Shown here one piece after another: positions 8,523-18,694 of a stretch of DNA of 64,000 nt. Made by a program: the position numbers and the translations under genes. The stretch covers positions 248,001-312,000 of the forward strand of contig NZ_SMCS01000004.1 of the NCBI RefSeq assembly GCF_004342265.1, in the 5' to 3' direction. The notes beneath the pieces are model-generated. The model ran no database searches. It saw only the letters and a list, made by a program, of their open reading frames with translations, and had not been told where the DNA came from. The number at the start of each line of letters is the position of its first letter. The stretch's first letter is position 1. The stretch is from Luteibacter rhizovicinus. Lineage in GTDB: Bacteria; Pseudomonadota; Gammaproteobacteria; Xanthomonadales; Rhodanobacteraceae.

Positions 8523-9836
8523 TTAGTGAGCGACTTTACTGAACAGGCGACGCCATACGAAGTAAACCGGTATGCCCGCCACCACGATCAGGCCGACGAC
8601 ACCGGCGCTGAGCGGGTTCTTGATGGCGGTGGCCACCACCACGCCGACCACGGTCATAAGGAACAGCACCGGCAGCAGCGGGTAGGCGGGTGTCAGGAAG
8701 GCCGGCACTTCGCGGTCGCGCATGCGGTACCAGAACAGCGTGGCGACGGTGATAGCGCAGGCGGACCAGTCGCCGAACGTGGCGAAGTTCAGCAACTGCT
8801 CGAAGTCGGTCGTCATCGCCAGGACGATAGCCCAGCCGCTGAGCAGCACCAGGGCGATATTCGGCGTGTGGTAGCGCGGATGCAGGCGCGCGACGATTTT
8901 GAAGAACATGCCGTCGTCGCCCATGACCTGAAGCACGCGGGCGCCGGCGACCAGGGTGATATTGCAGAAACCCAGGGCCGATATGGCAATGCCGATCGCG
9001 ATGACTTTCGCGCCTGGCTCGCCGAAGACCCGGCGCATGACATCCGCGGCGGGTGCGCGGCTTTCCGCCAGACCGCCGTGGCCCAGTACCGACAGGTACG
9101 CGAAGTTCGTCAGGGTATAGGCGGCGACGACGACGATCATGCCGAGGAACAGGGCGCGCGGCAGCGTGCGCTGCGGATCGCGCACCTCGCCCGCCAGATT
9201 GTTCAGATAGGTAAAGCCGCTATACGCGAAGAGCACCGGTAGCAACGCGCCGACGAAACCGACGTCGCTCACGGTCGGATCGGCGGCCAGCGCCTGGGTG
9301 CTGCCCGCGCCGGCGAAGGCCAGGCCGGTCACTACCAGCACCGCCACGGCGGTGAGTTTCAGGATGGCGAAGACGTTCTGTACCTGGGCGCCGAAGCGGA
9401 TGCCGAACAGGTTGAGTCCCGTGACGAAGACCAGCGCCCCGACCGTCAACGGCTGGGTCATGGACGGGGGCAGGCCGAGAGCCGGTGTCGCGTACAGGGC
9501 GAAAATGGTCGCCACCGCCGCGCTGCTGCCGCTGTAGATAACGAGCAGCATGGTCCAGCCGAACAGGAACCCCGCGGGGCGTCCGAACGCTTCGCGCAGA
9601 TAGACGTAGCTGCCGCCCGCCTGCGGCCGGCGCGCGCCGAGTTCCGCATAGCAGAGGGCGCCGATCAGGGTCAGCAGACCGCCACCCACCCACAGCAGGA
9701 GCAGGATCAGGCCGGACGATGTCCGCTGCGCCGCGATATACGGATTGACGAAGATGCCACCGCCGATGATGCCGCCGACGACGATCAGCGCGGCATCCAT
9801 GAGCGTAAGACGACGGACGTACCCGGTGGAGGACAT
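8523..9836 (-). CDS. APC-family amino acid permease
   Basis: An inner-membrane amino acid-polyamine-organocation transporter of about 437 residues with roughly twelve transmembrane helices. The hallmark helix-1 motif is IVVGGIIGGGIFVNP (residues 20-35). A further family feature is EAFGRPAGFLFGW around residue 90. I chose ATG 9836 (MSSTGYVRRLTL) because the N-terminus then starts just before helix 1. The longer version from 9992 would run across the divergent lysAC start. It probably imports or exchanges an amino acid, but specificity is unknown. It is divergent from lysAC with 140 nt between the two start codons. Confidence 0.87.
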   Translation of the reverse strand: MSSTGYVRRLTLMDAALIVVGGIIGGGIFVNPYIAAQRTSSGLILLLLWVGGGLLTLIGALCYAELGARRPQAGGSYVYLREAFGRPAGFLFGWTMLLVIYSGSSAAVATIFALYATPALGLPPSMTQPLTVGALVFVTGLNLFGIRFGAQVQNVFAILKLTAVAVLVVTGLAFAGAGSTQALAADPTVSDVGFVGALLPVLFAYSGFTYLNNLAGEVRDPQRTLPRALFLGMIVVVAAYTLTNFAYLSVLGHGGLAESRAPAADVMRRVFGEPGAKVIAIGIAISALGFCNITLVAGARVLQVMGDDGMFFKIVARLHPRYHTPNIALVLLSGWAIVLAMTTDFEQLLNFATFGDWSACAITVATLFWYRMRDREVPAFLTPAYPLLPVLFLMTVVGVVVATAIKNPLSAGVVGLIVVAGIPVYFVWRRLFSKVAH

Positions 9837-9976
9837 TTGGCGGCTTCGTTGGGAGTGACCGTGAAGCATGGCGGGGAGGGGCGTGAGGGGCAAGAGCGGG
9901 GGGCTCTCGTTGCCTTTTTCGCCTTGCAGCGCAACACTCCCGGACTTCCATTCCCCCCAACCGGCAAGATTCCTCA

Positions 9977-12589
9977 GTGAGCGAAAACGCAATAGCGCCG
10001 TTGCCCGCCAACGCGCCCTGGATCGTCATGAAGTTCGGCGGCACCAGCGTCGCCACCGTTGCGCGCTGGCGCAATATCCTCGAACTCGCAGCATCGCGTC
10101 GCGCCGAAGGCGCCCGCGTGCTGATCGTGGTGTCGGCACTGTCCGGCATTACCGATGGCCTGAAACAGCTTTGCACGCACACTGAATCGAAACGCCGCTC
10201 GGAAGCGGCCGCCGCACTGGCCGATCGCCACCACACGCTGCTTGCCGACATGGCGCTGGCCATGCCCGAAACCCTGGGTGCGCGGCTGGCCGATCTGGCG
10301 GCACTGGCCGACGCCGGCGCCGCCGAACTCGGCGAGCTGGCGTGGCAGGCCCGGGTGCAGGCGCACGGCGAACTGATGTCCAGCGCTCTTGGTGCGGCTT
10401 TTCTCAGTGCCAACGGTTTGACGACGGCATGGCTGGATGCGCGCGATTGCCTCGCATCCGTCGCGCTGCCGAACCAGAACGAGCGCACGCGTCTGCTCTC
10501 GGCGATGGTCGAACCGCACTACGACGCGGAACTGTCCGCGCGCCTCGCCTCGCTGGGCGAGGTCTTCATCACGCAGGGCTTCATCGCGCGCGATGTGGAA
10601 GGCCGCACGGTGCTGCTCGGTCGCGGCGGATCGGATACATCGGCCGCTTACTTCGGTGCCCTGTTGCGCGCCGAACGCGTGGAAATCTGGACCGACGTCG
10701 CGGGCATGTTCAGCGCCAATCCGCGTCAGGTGGCCGGTGCGCGTCTGTTGCAGCGTCTGGATTACGAAGAAGCCCAGGAAATCGCATCGACCGGCGCCAA
10801 GGTGCTGCATCCGCGCTGCCTGTCGCCGTTGCGCGAACCGCGCGTGCCGTTGCTGATCAAGGACACCAACCGGCCCGAGCTGGAAGGCACGTCCATCGGT
10901 CCCGAAGTGCGCGAGCATGCGCCCAGCATCAAGGCCATCAGCGCACGCAAAGGCATTACGCTGATCTCGATGGAATCCGTGGGCATGTGGCAACAGGTCG
11001 GCTTCCTCGCCGACGTGTTCGATGCGTTCAAGCGCCACGGTCTTTCCGTCGACCTTATCGGTTCGGCCGAAACCAACGTTACGGTCTCGCTCGATCCGAC
11101 CGAGAACCTGCTCGATTCGGACGCGATCGCCGCGCTGGCCGCCGACCTGGCGCGCGTGTGCCGGGTGAAGGTCATTGCGCCATGCGCCGCGATCACGCTG
11201 GTCGGTCGCGGCATGCGCTCGATGCTGCACAAGCTGTCCGGCGTGCTGGCCGAGTTCGGTCAGCTGCGCGTGCACCTGATTTCCCAGTCGTCCAATAATC
11301 TCAACCTGACCTTCGTGGTCGACGAGGACGTAGTGGACGACATGCTGCCGCGACTGCACGAACTGCTGATCGGCGCCGGCGCGTTGCGCACCGACGACAG
11401 CCTGTTGTTCGGACCGAGCTGGCAGGCGCTTTACGGTACCGGCGAGCAGGTGTTGCCCCCTGCGCAGTGGTGGCAGGCCGAGCGTCCGAAACTGCTTGAG
11501 CTGGCGCAGGAACGCACGCCGCGTTACGTCTACAACCTGCCCACGATCCGTGCGCAGGCGCGTCGACTGAAAACCCTCTCCGCTATCGATCGCGTCCATT
11601 ACGCCGTCAAGGCCAATACGCATCCGGGCATTCTGAAAGCGCTGGCCGAGGAAGGCATGGCGTTCGAATGCGTGTCGCCGGGCGAGCTGGCCGTCGTGCA
11701 GGCGGCGGTGCCGGAGACGGCGCCGATCCTGTTCACGCCGAACTTCGCCGCGCGCCGCGACTTCGTCGCCGCACTGGCGACGCGCGCGACCATCGGTATC
11801 GACGCGCTGCATCCCATCGAACACTGGGGCGATCTGTTCGCCGGTCGCGACATCATGCTTCGCGTCGACCTCGGTCGGGGCCTTGGCCATCACGAGAAAG
11901 TGCGCACGGGCGGCACGGGCAGCAAGTTCGGCGTACCCATCGAACATATCGATCGCTTCCTGCGTCTTGCCGATGCGGCGGGCGCGCGCGTTATCGGCCT
12001 GCATGCCCATCTGGGCTCGGGCATTCTCGATGCGGCGCACTGGGGCGAGGTCTATTCGCAGCTCGCCGCGCTGGCCGAACGTATCGGCAGCATTTCCATC
12101 CTGAACATCGGTGGCGGACTCGGCGTGCCTTCGCACCCGGGCGAAACGCCGCTGGATATGAGTGCGCTGGACCGTGTGCTGAAATCGGTACGTCAGGCGT
12201 ATCCGCAGTTCCAGGTGTGGATGGAGCCGGGCCGTTTCCTGGTGGCCGATGCGGGCGTGCTGCTTGCGCGCGTCACCCAGGACAAGGAGAAGGGCGCCAA
12301 CGTGCGTTACCTCGGCTTGGACACGGGCATGAACAGTCTTATTCGTCCCGCGCTTTACGACGCGTGGCACGAGATCGCCAACCTCACCCGGTTCGGCGAA
12401 CCGGCCACGACGATGTATCAGATCGTCGGTCCCATCTGCGAATCCGGCGACGTGCTCGGCTCGGATCGTCGTTTGCCCGAATCGAAGGAAGACGACGTGA
12501 TCCTGATCGGACAGGGAGGGGCGTATGGTGCGGTGATGTCGTCGCGCTACAACCTGCGCGACGAAGCCGACGAGGTATTGCTTCCATGA
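9977..12589 (+). CDS. lysAC: Bifunctional aspartate kinase / diaminopimelate decarboxylase
   Basis: A natural fusion of the first and last enzymes of lysine biosynthesis, 870 residues. The N-terminal part (about 12-450) is aspartokinase: it opens with the ATP/aspartate motif KFGGTSV and ends in two ACT domains (EFGQLRVHLISQSSNN), which implies feedback control. The C-terminal part (about 480-865) is a PLP-dependent alanine racemase-fold decarboxylase. Its Schiff-base lysine is Lys545 in HYAVKAN, the phosphate-binding loop is NIGGGLG, and CESGDVLG is the conserved C-terminal substrate Cys motif. This fusion is typical of Xanthomonadales. The start is GTG at 9977. Its stop overlaps the murL start by 4 nt (ATGA). 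Coupling to murL and murD2 puts DAP supply and D-Glu incorporation in one operon. Confidence 0.96.
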   Translation: MSENAIAPLPANAPWIVMKFGGTSVATVARWRNILELAASRRAEGARVLIVVSALSGITDGLKQLCTHTESKRRSEAAAALADRHHTLLADMALAMPETLGARLADLAALADAGAAELGELAWQARVQAHGELMSSALGAAFLSANGLTTAWLDARDCLASVALPNQNERTRLLSAMVEPHYDAELSARLASLGEVFITQGFIARDVEGRTVLLGRGGSDTSAAYFGALLRAERVEIWTDVAGMFSANPRQVAGARLLQRLDYEEAQEIASTGAKVLHPRCLSPLREPRVPLLIKDTNRPELEGTSIGPEVREHAPSIKAISARKGITLISMESVGMWQQVGFLADVFDAFKRHGLSVDLIGSAETNVTVSLDPTENLLDSDAIAALAADLARVCRVKVIAPCAAITLVGRGMRSMLHKLSGVLAEFGQLRVHLISQSSNNLNLTFVVDEDVVDDMLPRLHELLIGAGALRTDDSLLFGPSWQALYGTGEQVLPPAQWWQAERPKLLELAQERTPRYVYNLPTIRAQARRLKTLSAIDRVHYAVKANTHPGILKALAEEGMAFECVSPGELAVVQAAVPETAPILFTPNFAARRDFVAALATRATIGIDALHPIEHWGDLFAGRDIMLRVDLGRGLGHHEKVRTGGTGSKFGVPIEHIDRFLRLADAAGARVIGLHAHLGSGILDAAHWGEVYSQLAALAERIGSISILNIGGGLGVPSHPGETPLDMSALDRVLKSVRQAYPQFQVWMEPGRFLVADAGVLLARVTQDKEKGANVRYLGLDTGMNSLIRPALYDAWHEIANLTRFGEPATTMYQIVGPICESGDVLGSDRRLPESKEDDVILIGQGGAYGAVMSSRYNLRDEADEVLLP

Positions 12590-13932
12590 GTAGCTTCGCC
12601 GATCCCCGCAACGCCGCATCCTTCCGTTTCGTTCGCCACGGGTTCGCCGATGGCGTCGCCGAACTGGTCTATGCCTTCGACGATGGCCCGGAGCTGATCG
12701 AGCGGGTGACGTTCCCCGGCGCGCCGACCGTTCCGGCCGAACGGGCGGGTGCGTTCGAGGCGGCATTGCGATTGCTGCATCTGGTCGCCGGCGTCAGTTA
12801 CTACAAGGCCGGTATTCCGGAACGGATCGTCGTCGAAGGCTGGACGCCCGACGAGGACACCGCGACCTTGCTGGACTCGCTGTATCTGCACGGTCTGGCC
12901 GAGTTCGCCTATCGCAACCGCCTCGACCTGCGTGGCCGCGTGCGTTTTCCGACCGGTGGTACGCGTCCGGCGCGTGCGGGTGCTATCGGATTGCCGCAGC
13001 GTTCGCTCGTGCCGATCGGTGGCGGCAAGGATTCGGTCGTGGCCGTCGAGGCGATCAAATCGATCGGCGCGGAAGCGACGGCCGTATGGGTAGGCAACTC
13101 GCCCCTGATCGCCACCTGCGCCGAACGCACGGGCCTGACCACGCTGAACATCGCGCGCGAACTGGCGCCGGGTTTATTCGAGCTTAATCGCATGGGTGCC
13201 TGGAACGGCCACATTCCGGTGACCGCGGTGAATTCGGCGATCCTGGTGCTGGCCGCCATCCTTTATGGCTACGACAGCATCGTGTTCGCCAACGAGCGTT
13301 CGGCATCCGTCGCCACCCTTGAGTACGAGGGGCAGGAAGTGAACCACCAGTGGAGCAAGGGCTTCGGTTTCGAAAAATCCCTGCACGACTATCTGCACGG
13401 ACACGTCGCCAGCGATCTCGATTATTGCTCGCTGTTGCGGCCGTATTCGGAACTGGCGGTGACGAGCGCGTTCGCGCGGCTCGGTGCGCCGTATTTCGAA
13501 GTGTTCTCCAGCTGCAACCGCAACTTCCGTATCCTCGGCCCCAAGCCGGCGGATCGCTGGTGCGGGCAGTGCCCGAAATGCCATTTCGTTTTTCTGGCGC
13601 TGGCGCCGTTCATGCCCAAGCAGCGTTTACTGTCGATCTTCGGTCGCAACCTGCTCGACGACGAATCGCAGGTGGCCGGATTCGACGCATTGCTGGAATT
13701 CCAGGATCACAAGCCATTCGAATGCGTCGGCGAAGGCGCGGAAGCGCGCGCGGCGATGCATGCGCTGTCGCAACGGCCGGATTGGCGCGAAGACGCCCTG
13801 ATCGTTCGCTTTCGTCGGGAAATCCTCCCGCAACTGGACGTGGCAGAACTCGCGCTGGAGCCTTGGCTCGAGCCGGGCGCGTCGCATCTGGTGCCGCAGC
13901 GTCTGAGCGGAGCGTTGGATGCCCTGGGCTGA
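12586..13932 (+). CDS. murL: UDP-MurNAc-L-Ala-L-Glu epimerase MurL
   Basis: A 448-residue homologue of MurL, the enzyme shown in Xanthomonas oryzae to epimerise the terminal L-Glu of UDP-MurNAc-L-Ala-L-Glu to D-Glu in an ATP-dependent reaction. It replaces free D-Glu made by glutamate racemase. The ATP site is a PP-loop-like motif, PIGGGKDS (residues 143-150). The C-terminal half has a cysteine-rich segment (FSSCNRNF, then WCGQCPKCHF) that looks like a metal site. The start overlaps the lysAC stop (ATGA), and the end overlaps the murD2 start by 14 nt, so the three genes are surely cotranscribed. Its partnership with a MurD2-type ligase immediately downstream makes the assignment firm. Confidence 0.94.
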   Translation: MSSFADPRNAASFRFVRHGFADGVAELVYAFDDGPELIERVTFPGAPTVPAERAGAFEAALRLLHLVAGVSYYKAGIPERIVVEGWTPDEDTATLLDSLYLHGLAEFAYRNRLDLRGRVRFPTGGTRPARAGAIGLPQRSLVPIGGGKDSVVAVEAIKSIGAEATAVWVGNSPLIATCAERTGLTTLNIARELAPGLFELNRMGAWNGHIPVTAVNSAILVLAAILYGYDSIVFANERSASVATLEYEGQEVNHQWSKGFGFEKSLHDYLHGHVASDLDYCSLLRPYSELAVTSAFARLGAPYFEVFSSCNRNFRILGPKPADRWCGQCPKCHFVFLALAPFMPKQRLLSIFGRNLLDDESQVAGFDALLEFQDHKPFECVGEGAEARAAMHALSQRPDWREDALIVRFRREILPQLDVAELALEPWLEPGASHLVPQRLSGALDALG

Positions 13933-15274
13933 TCTCCGGCAACGCGCCATCGCGGTCTGGGGATTCGGGCGCGAAGGGCGCGCGGCGCTGACTGCGTTGC
14001 GCGCGCACCTGCCGGGACAGGTGTTGGATCTTTTTTGTTCGCCGTCCGAAGTGGAGGCGGTACGTCATGCGTTCGGCGACGACGTGCGCGTGCACGACAT
14101 CGCACCCGACGCGGCCGCACTCGCGGCGTTCGATGTCGTCATCAAATCGCCCGGTATTTCCGCTTACCGCCCCGAACTGTTGGAGGCGGCTGCACGCGGT
14201 ACGCGATTCACATCGGGAACGGCACTGTGGTTCGCGACGCATCGCGACGCGCACACCATCGCCGTCACCGGTACGAAGGGCAAGAGCACGACCAGTGCGC
14301 TTATCGCGCATCTGGCACGTTCGCTCGGCGTTCGCACCGCGCTGGCGGGAAATATCGGTCTGCCGCTGCTCGAACTCGACGACGCGCAGGCCGGCCTGTG
14401 GGTGATCGAGCTGTCGAGTTTTCAGACGGGCGATGCGAGTGGCGTCGATCTTGGCGTCGTGACCAGCCTTTACGAAGAACATCTCGACTGGCACGGTTCG
14501 CGCGAACGTTATCTGGAAGACAAGCTGAAGCTTGCGAGCGCGTCTTCCCGTGTGCTGGTGAACGCGATGCAGCCTACGCTGTTGGCTCACGTTGCGGCGC
14601 ATCCCGACGTGCACCGTTTCGGCGACGCGCAGGGCTGGCATGTCGCCGATGGCTGGATTCGTCGCGGCGACGAACGTGTGATCGAAGCCGCGTGCGTTAC
14701 GGCACCGGGCCTGCATAACGCCGTCAATGCATGTGCCGCATTGGCGGCGCTCGAACTCATGGGTTTCGATGCGCGTGCCGCCGCGCCCGCGCTCGCGACT
14801 TTTGCGCCGCTGCCGCACCGCCTGCAGCCGCTCGGGGAGCGCGACGGGCTGCGCTGGGTCAACGATTCCATCAGCACGACGCCGTTAGCCAGTCTCGCCG
14901 CGTTGGAAAGCCTGCAGGGCGAGCGCATCGCGCTTATTGTCGGCGGCCACGATCGCGGTCTTGACTGGAGCGTGTTCGTCGATGCGATGCGTGTCGATGC
15001 GCCGTTGGCTATCGTCTGTCAGGGCGCGAACGGCGAGCGCATCGCGGCAGCTCTTGAAGCCGCTGGCGTCGGGGTCGTGCATCACGCGACCGATCTTGCG
15101 GGTGCGGTGAGCAAAGCCCGCGCGTTGCTGGATGGTCACGGCTATGTCGTGCTGTCGCCGGGCGCGCCGAGTTTCGATCAGTTCCACGACTATGCCGACC
15201 GCGGTCGGCGATTCGCGGAGCTGGCGGGTTTCGATGCGGGTGTCGCGTCGATTCAGGGGCTGGGCGTTTACTGA
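13919..15274 (+). CDS. murD2: UDP-MurNAc-L-Ala:L-glutamate ligase MurD2
   Basis: A 451-residue Mur ligase related to MurD. The N-terminal dinucleotide-like fold begins IAVWGFGREG, the ATP-binding P-loop is TGTKGKST (residues 117-124), the central domain has SSFQTG and EEHLDWHGS, and the C-terminal domain has VNDSIST and VGGHDRGLD. MurD2 enzymes add L-Glu, instead of the D-Glu used by classical MurD, to UDP-MurNAc-L-Ala, giving the substrate for MurL. The assignment rests on adjacency to murL as well as on the ligase motifs. The start overlaps the murL end by 14 nt. A paired REP-like inverted repeat follows the stop, in the gap to a convergent gene pair. Confidence 0.93.
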   Translation: MPWADLRQRAIAVWGFGREGRAALTALRAHLPGQVLDLFCSPSEVEAVRHAFGDDVRVHDIAPDAAALAAFDVVIKSPGISAYRPELLEAAARGTRFTSGTALWFATHRDAHTIAVTGTKGKSTTSALIAHLARSLGVRTALAGNIGLPLLELDDAQAGLWVIELSSFQTGDASGVDLGVVTSLYEEHLDWHGSRERYLEDKLKLASASSRVLVNAMQPTLLAHVAAHPDVHRFGDAQGWHVADGWIRRGDERVIEAACVTAPGLHNAVNACAALAALELMGFDARAAAPALATFAPLPHRLQPLGERDGLRWVNDSISTTPLASLAALESLQGERIALIVGGHDRGLDWSVFVDAMRVDAPLAIVCQGANGERIAAALEAAGVGVVHHATDLAGAVSKARALLDGHGYVVLSPGAPSFDQFHDYADRGRRFAELAGFDAGVASIQGLGVY

Positions 15275-15290
15275 GGCGTTACGGCTTTAT

Positions 15291-15391
15291 CGCTCCGTTG
15301 GCTTTCGCGCGCAGGCGCGCTCCCACAGAAAGACAGGAACGCGCTATTGATCTCTGTGGGAGCGCGCCTGCGCGCGAAAGCCAACGGAGCG
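15291..15391. repeat. REP-like paired inverted repeat, copy 2 (inside-out)
   Basis: Two perfect 38-nt inverted arms (15291-15328 and 15354-15391) separated by 25 nt. The same REP module as in copy 1 is present, but the arms face the opposite way: the AAAGCC/GGCTTT ends are outermost and the TGGGAGC ends innermost. It therefore lacks the conserved core. It lies between convergent murD2 and the FlhB-C-like gene and could fold into a very stable cruciform or transcript hairpin. Confidence 0.9.
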
Positions 15392-15428
15392 GATTAGCCG
15401 AACAGCGATTGCCCAGAAGATCCGCAAG

Positions 15429-15698
15429 TCAGCGCTGTTCTTGCGCCGCCGACAGCAACGTACCCACCACCGCCGCCAGCGCCGCATAGAGCTCGGTCGG
15501 TACATCGTCGCGCAGCTTCACGGCTGCCAGCAGCGTCGCTATCTGCGGATCGAGATGCGGCGACAGCCCCAGCGACTGGGCGCGATCGAGCATGGCCTTC
15601 ACGCCGGCGGCATCGATATGTTTGCTGGTGCCACTGTCGGTGGGTGACGCGACCCGCAGCGTCACGCTGCGGCGGGGCGAAGGCAGGCTGGCGGTCAT
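15429..15698 (-). CDS. Small FlhB C-terminal-domain-like protein
   Basis: An 89-residue protein resembling only the cytoplasmic C-terminal domain of the export-switch proteins FlhB/YscU (DAAGVKAMLDRAQSLGLSPHLDP, then AAVKLRDDVPTELYAALAAVVGTLL). The four membrane helices and the NPTH autocleavage motif are absent, so it is a free-standing homologue like FhlB/YlqH rather than the export gate itself. It overlaps the start region of the upstream FliK-like gene by 4 nt (15695-15698), so the two are translationally coupled. A role in substrate-specificity switching or hook-length control of a flagellar type III system is likely but inferred. No other flagellar structural gene is adjacent. The start is the ATG inside the overlap. 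Confidence 0.82.
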   Translation of the reverse strand: MTASLPSPRRSVTLRVASPTDSGTSKHIDAAGVKAMLDRAQSLGLSPHLDPQIATLLAAVKLRDDVPTELYAALAAVVGTLLSAAQEQR

Positions 15699-16849
15699 GC
15701 GGTGGCTTCGAGTAATACGGCGCTGTACGCGCCGGCTGGCTGGGGCAGGCCATGGATGCAACTGAGGTGGTCGAGCTGCAGGCCACTGCGTTCCAGTAGC
15801 TGGCGCAACGTCAGGAATTCGTCTTCGATGCGGCTCACCGTCGGGCCGTGCTGCGCCCAGATGCGTACCGACACGCGCGTCGTACGCAACTGGATTTCTC
15901 CCTGTATGGCGCCAAGCGACGGCAGATCGACGGCGAAGCCGACGGTCCATGCGCCTTCGCGATCTTCGGGACGCGGCGCTGATTCCTCGATGCGCAGTTG
16001 CAGGATGTCGTATCCGCGAACGCCGCCCAGCGGAATTTCGACCATCCACACGCCGGTCTGCGGTGGCGATTCCAGTTGGGCGATTTCCACGCGCGCGAGC
16101 GCGCTGCGGACATTCACGCGCAACTGGGCGACGAGGTCCTCGACTTCGGTTTCGGTGGACATCTCAGGCAGACGCATCTGTGCGATCAGCGGTCGCTGGC
16201 GCAACGGTGGCGCGGTGTCGCTCAGCGAGGGCGGCAAGCCGCTGCGAGCTCGCGCCGGCGGGAGTTCGTCCAGCGTGCGACGAAGCTGGAGCAGGGCGGC
16301 TTTCCAGTCGTCGGTGGCGGGTGCTTCATCCGCGGGCGTGGACAGGCGCGACTCCAGGAATAGCCCGCTGCGTGCGATGGCTTCCTTCAGGCCGCTCGGA
16401 CTGCCCACATCGCCGGGCTTGCTGATAGCGGCTTCCAGCGTCGCCAGCGCGGTGCGTAGCGGCGCGGGCAGCAAGCGGGCAGCGGGTCGTCGCGCCAGCG
16501 CGCTGAGTACGCCGAGCAGCGGTGCATAACCATTCTGCAGAGGCAGCCGATCGCGTAGTCCTTGCATGGCAATGCGGTCGCCGGCCGGCTGGGCCAGGAT
16601 TTCGAGCTGGGGTTGTGCGCCCTGGGTAAGGACGCGGACCTGGAACTGCTGGGGAAGCTGGGTGCCCGCGGCATCGGCCTCGACCGTCATGCCACCCACC
16701 TGGAGCAACAACCGGCCCTGATCGCTCAGTCCGAGCAGATTCGCCGACAGCAACGTACCGACACGCCAGCTATCCACCGAACCGGCGGTACCCGCAGCCG
16801 CGCCCGCCCATAGCTGGGCAGCCAGACTGGTGGTCGGTGGGATGTTCAT
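15695..16849 (-). CDS. fliK: FliK-like flagellar hook-length control protein
   Basis: A 384-residue protein with a variable alanine/proline-rich N-terminal two-thirds and a C-terminal region (about 270-380) resembling the FliK C-terminal domain: ESPPQTGVWMVEIPLGG, FAVDLPSLGAIQGEIQLR and VRIWAQHGP, then a helix. FliK proteins measure hook length and signal to FlhB to change export substrates. The neighbouring FlhB-C-like gene overlaps by 4 nt and fits that partnership. It is isolated from the main flagellar gene set, so it may be a paralogue rather than the sole FliK. Similarity in the N-terminal part is low, as usual for this family. Confidence 0.75.
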   Translation of the reverse strand: MNIPPTTSLAAQLWAGAAAGTAGSVDSWRVGTLLSANLLGLSDQGRLLLQVGGMTVEADAAGTQLPQQFQVRVLTQGAQPQLEILAQPAGDRIAMQGLRDRLPLQNGYAPLLGVLSALARRPAARLLPAPLRTALATLEAAISKPGDVGSPSGLKEAIARSGLFLESRLSTPADEAPATDDWKAALLQLRRTLDELPPARARSGLPPSLSDTAPPLRQRPLIAQMRLPEMSTETEVEDLVAQLRVNVRSALARVEIAQLESPPQTGVWMVEIPLGGVRGYDILQLRIEESAPRPEDREGAWTVGFAVDLPSLGAIQGEIQLRTTRVSVRIWAQHGPTVSRIEDEFLTLRQLLERSGLQLDHLSCIHGLPQPAGAYSAVLLEATA

Positions 16850-16955
16850 GGGCAGGGCCTCCTGCGTCCGTTGTCGCGGCCCGAATGGGCGCGTTCCTGT
16901 TGCTCAGGGCATCGGCCGATTTCGCAAGAACTTTAGAAGGCGCAAGGGCCCGTTC

Positions 16956-16989
16956 CCTGTAGGAGCGCGCTTGAGCGCGCCCCTACAGG
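16956..16989. repeat. Single REP-like hairpin
   Basis: A 34-nt imperfect palindrome, CCTGTAGGAGCGCGC, TTGA, GCGCGCCCCTACAGG. It is the single-hairpin form of the GTAGGAGC repeat family found paired elsewhere in the window. This copy sits in the divergent gap between fliK and tgt, 22 nt upstream of the tgt start. All paired copies are in convergent gaps. Confidence 0.8.
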
Positions 16990-17008
16990 TGATGCCTCGA
17001 CCGGCTAA

Positions 17009-18148
<1,140 letters not shown>

Positions 18149-18304
18149 CCCGCCACCGGGCCGCCAGCCGGCTTGGGTTCGATCCCCGCGGCCCCCAACC
18201 CGTTCACTTCCGGTGCACGGGGCCGGGGTGCGTGGCATAATCCACGATCTTTTTCAGCGAACGGGCATTTTTTTCAGGCCGTTCCATAACTTGCGAGATA
18301 TCCG

Positions 18305-18649
18305 ATGAGCATCATGACCTCCGCAACACTTGCCCAGGCCGCCGCTCCAGCCGTCGCGGCCCCCAATGGCGCGTTCGGCCTGTCGCCCCTGATCCTGATG
18401 GCGGTGCTGTTCGGCATCTTCTATTTCATGATGATCCGCCCGCAGATGAAGCGTCAGAAGGAGCACCGCGCGCTGCTTTCCGCGCTGTCCAAGGGCGACG
18501 AAGTGGTCACCAGCGGCGGTATCGCCGGTCGCATCACGGAAGTGGGCGAGTCGTTCATCAGCATCGAAATCGCGCCGAACGTGTCGATCAAGGTGCAGAA
18601 GGGCGCTATCTCGCAGGTCCTCCCCAAGGACTCGCTGAAGAACTCCTGA
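18305..18649 (+). CDS. yajC: Preprotein translocase subunit YajC
   Basis: A 114-residue protein with one N-terminal transmembrane helix (LILMAVLFGIFYFMMIRPQ, residues 29-47) followed by the conserved cytoplasmic domain (MKRQKEHRALLSALSKGDEV and VTSGGIAGRI). YajC binds SecDF and stabilises the translocon accessory complex in the inner membrane. Its position between tgt and secD is the canonical order. The 156-nt gap from tgt (18149-18304) includes a TATA-like GCATAATCC stretch near 18235 and a T-rich run, so a separate promoter for yajC-secDF is possible. Confidence 0.96.
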   Translation: MSIMTSATLAQAAAPAVAAPNGAFGLSPLILMAVLFGIFYFMMIRPQMKRQKEHRALLSALSKGDEVVTSGGIAGRITEVGESFISIEIAPNVSIKVQKGAISQVLPKDSLKNS

Positions 18650-18694
18650 CGCCCGCTGCCGCGGCTCGGTTGCCGCTTTAATGGAATGCAAGGC

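Noticed and set aside
9837-9976. Lysine riboswitch upstream of lysAC
   Set aside because: The gap has only 140 nt and shows none of the conserved L-box core; there is no terminator-antiterminator structure either.
9974-12766. Very long minus-strand reading frame of 930 codons opposite lysAC
   Set aside because: It is a shadow of the real high-GC gene: lysAC has all catalytic motifs, while the reverse frame is arginine/histidine/glutamine rich with no domain.
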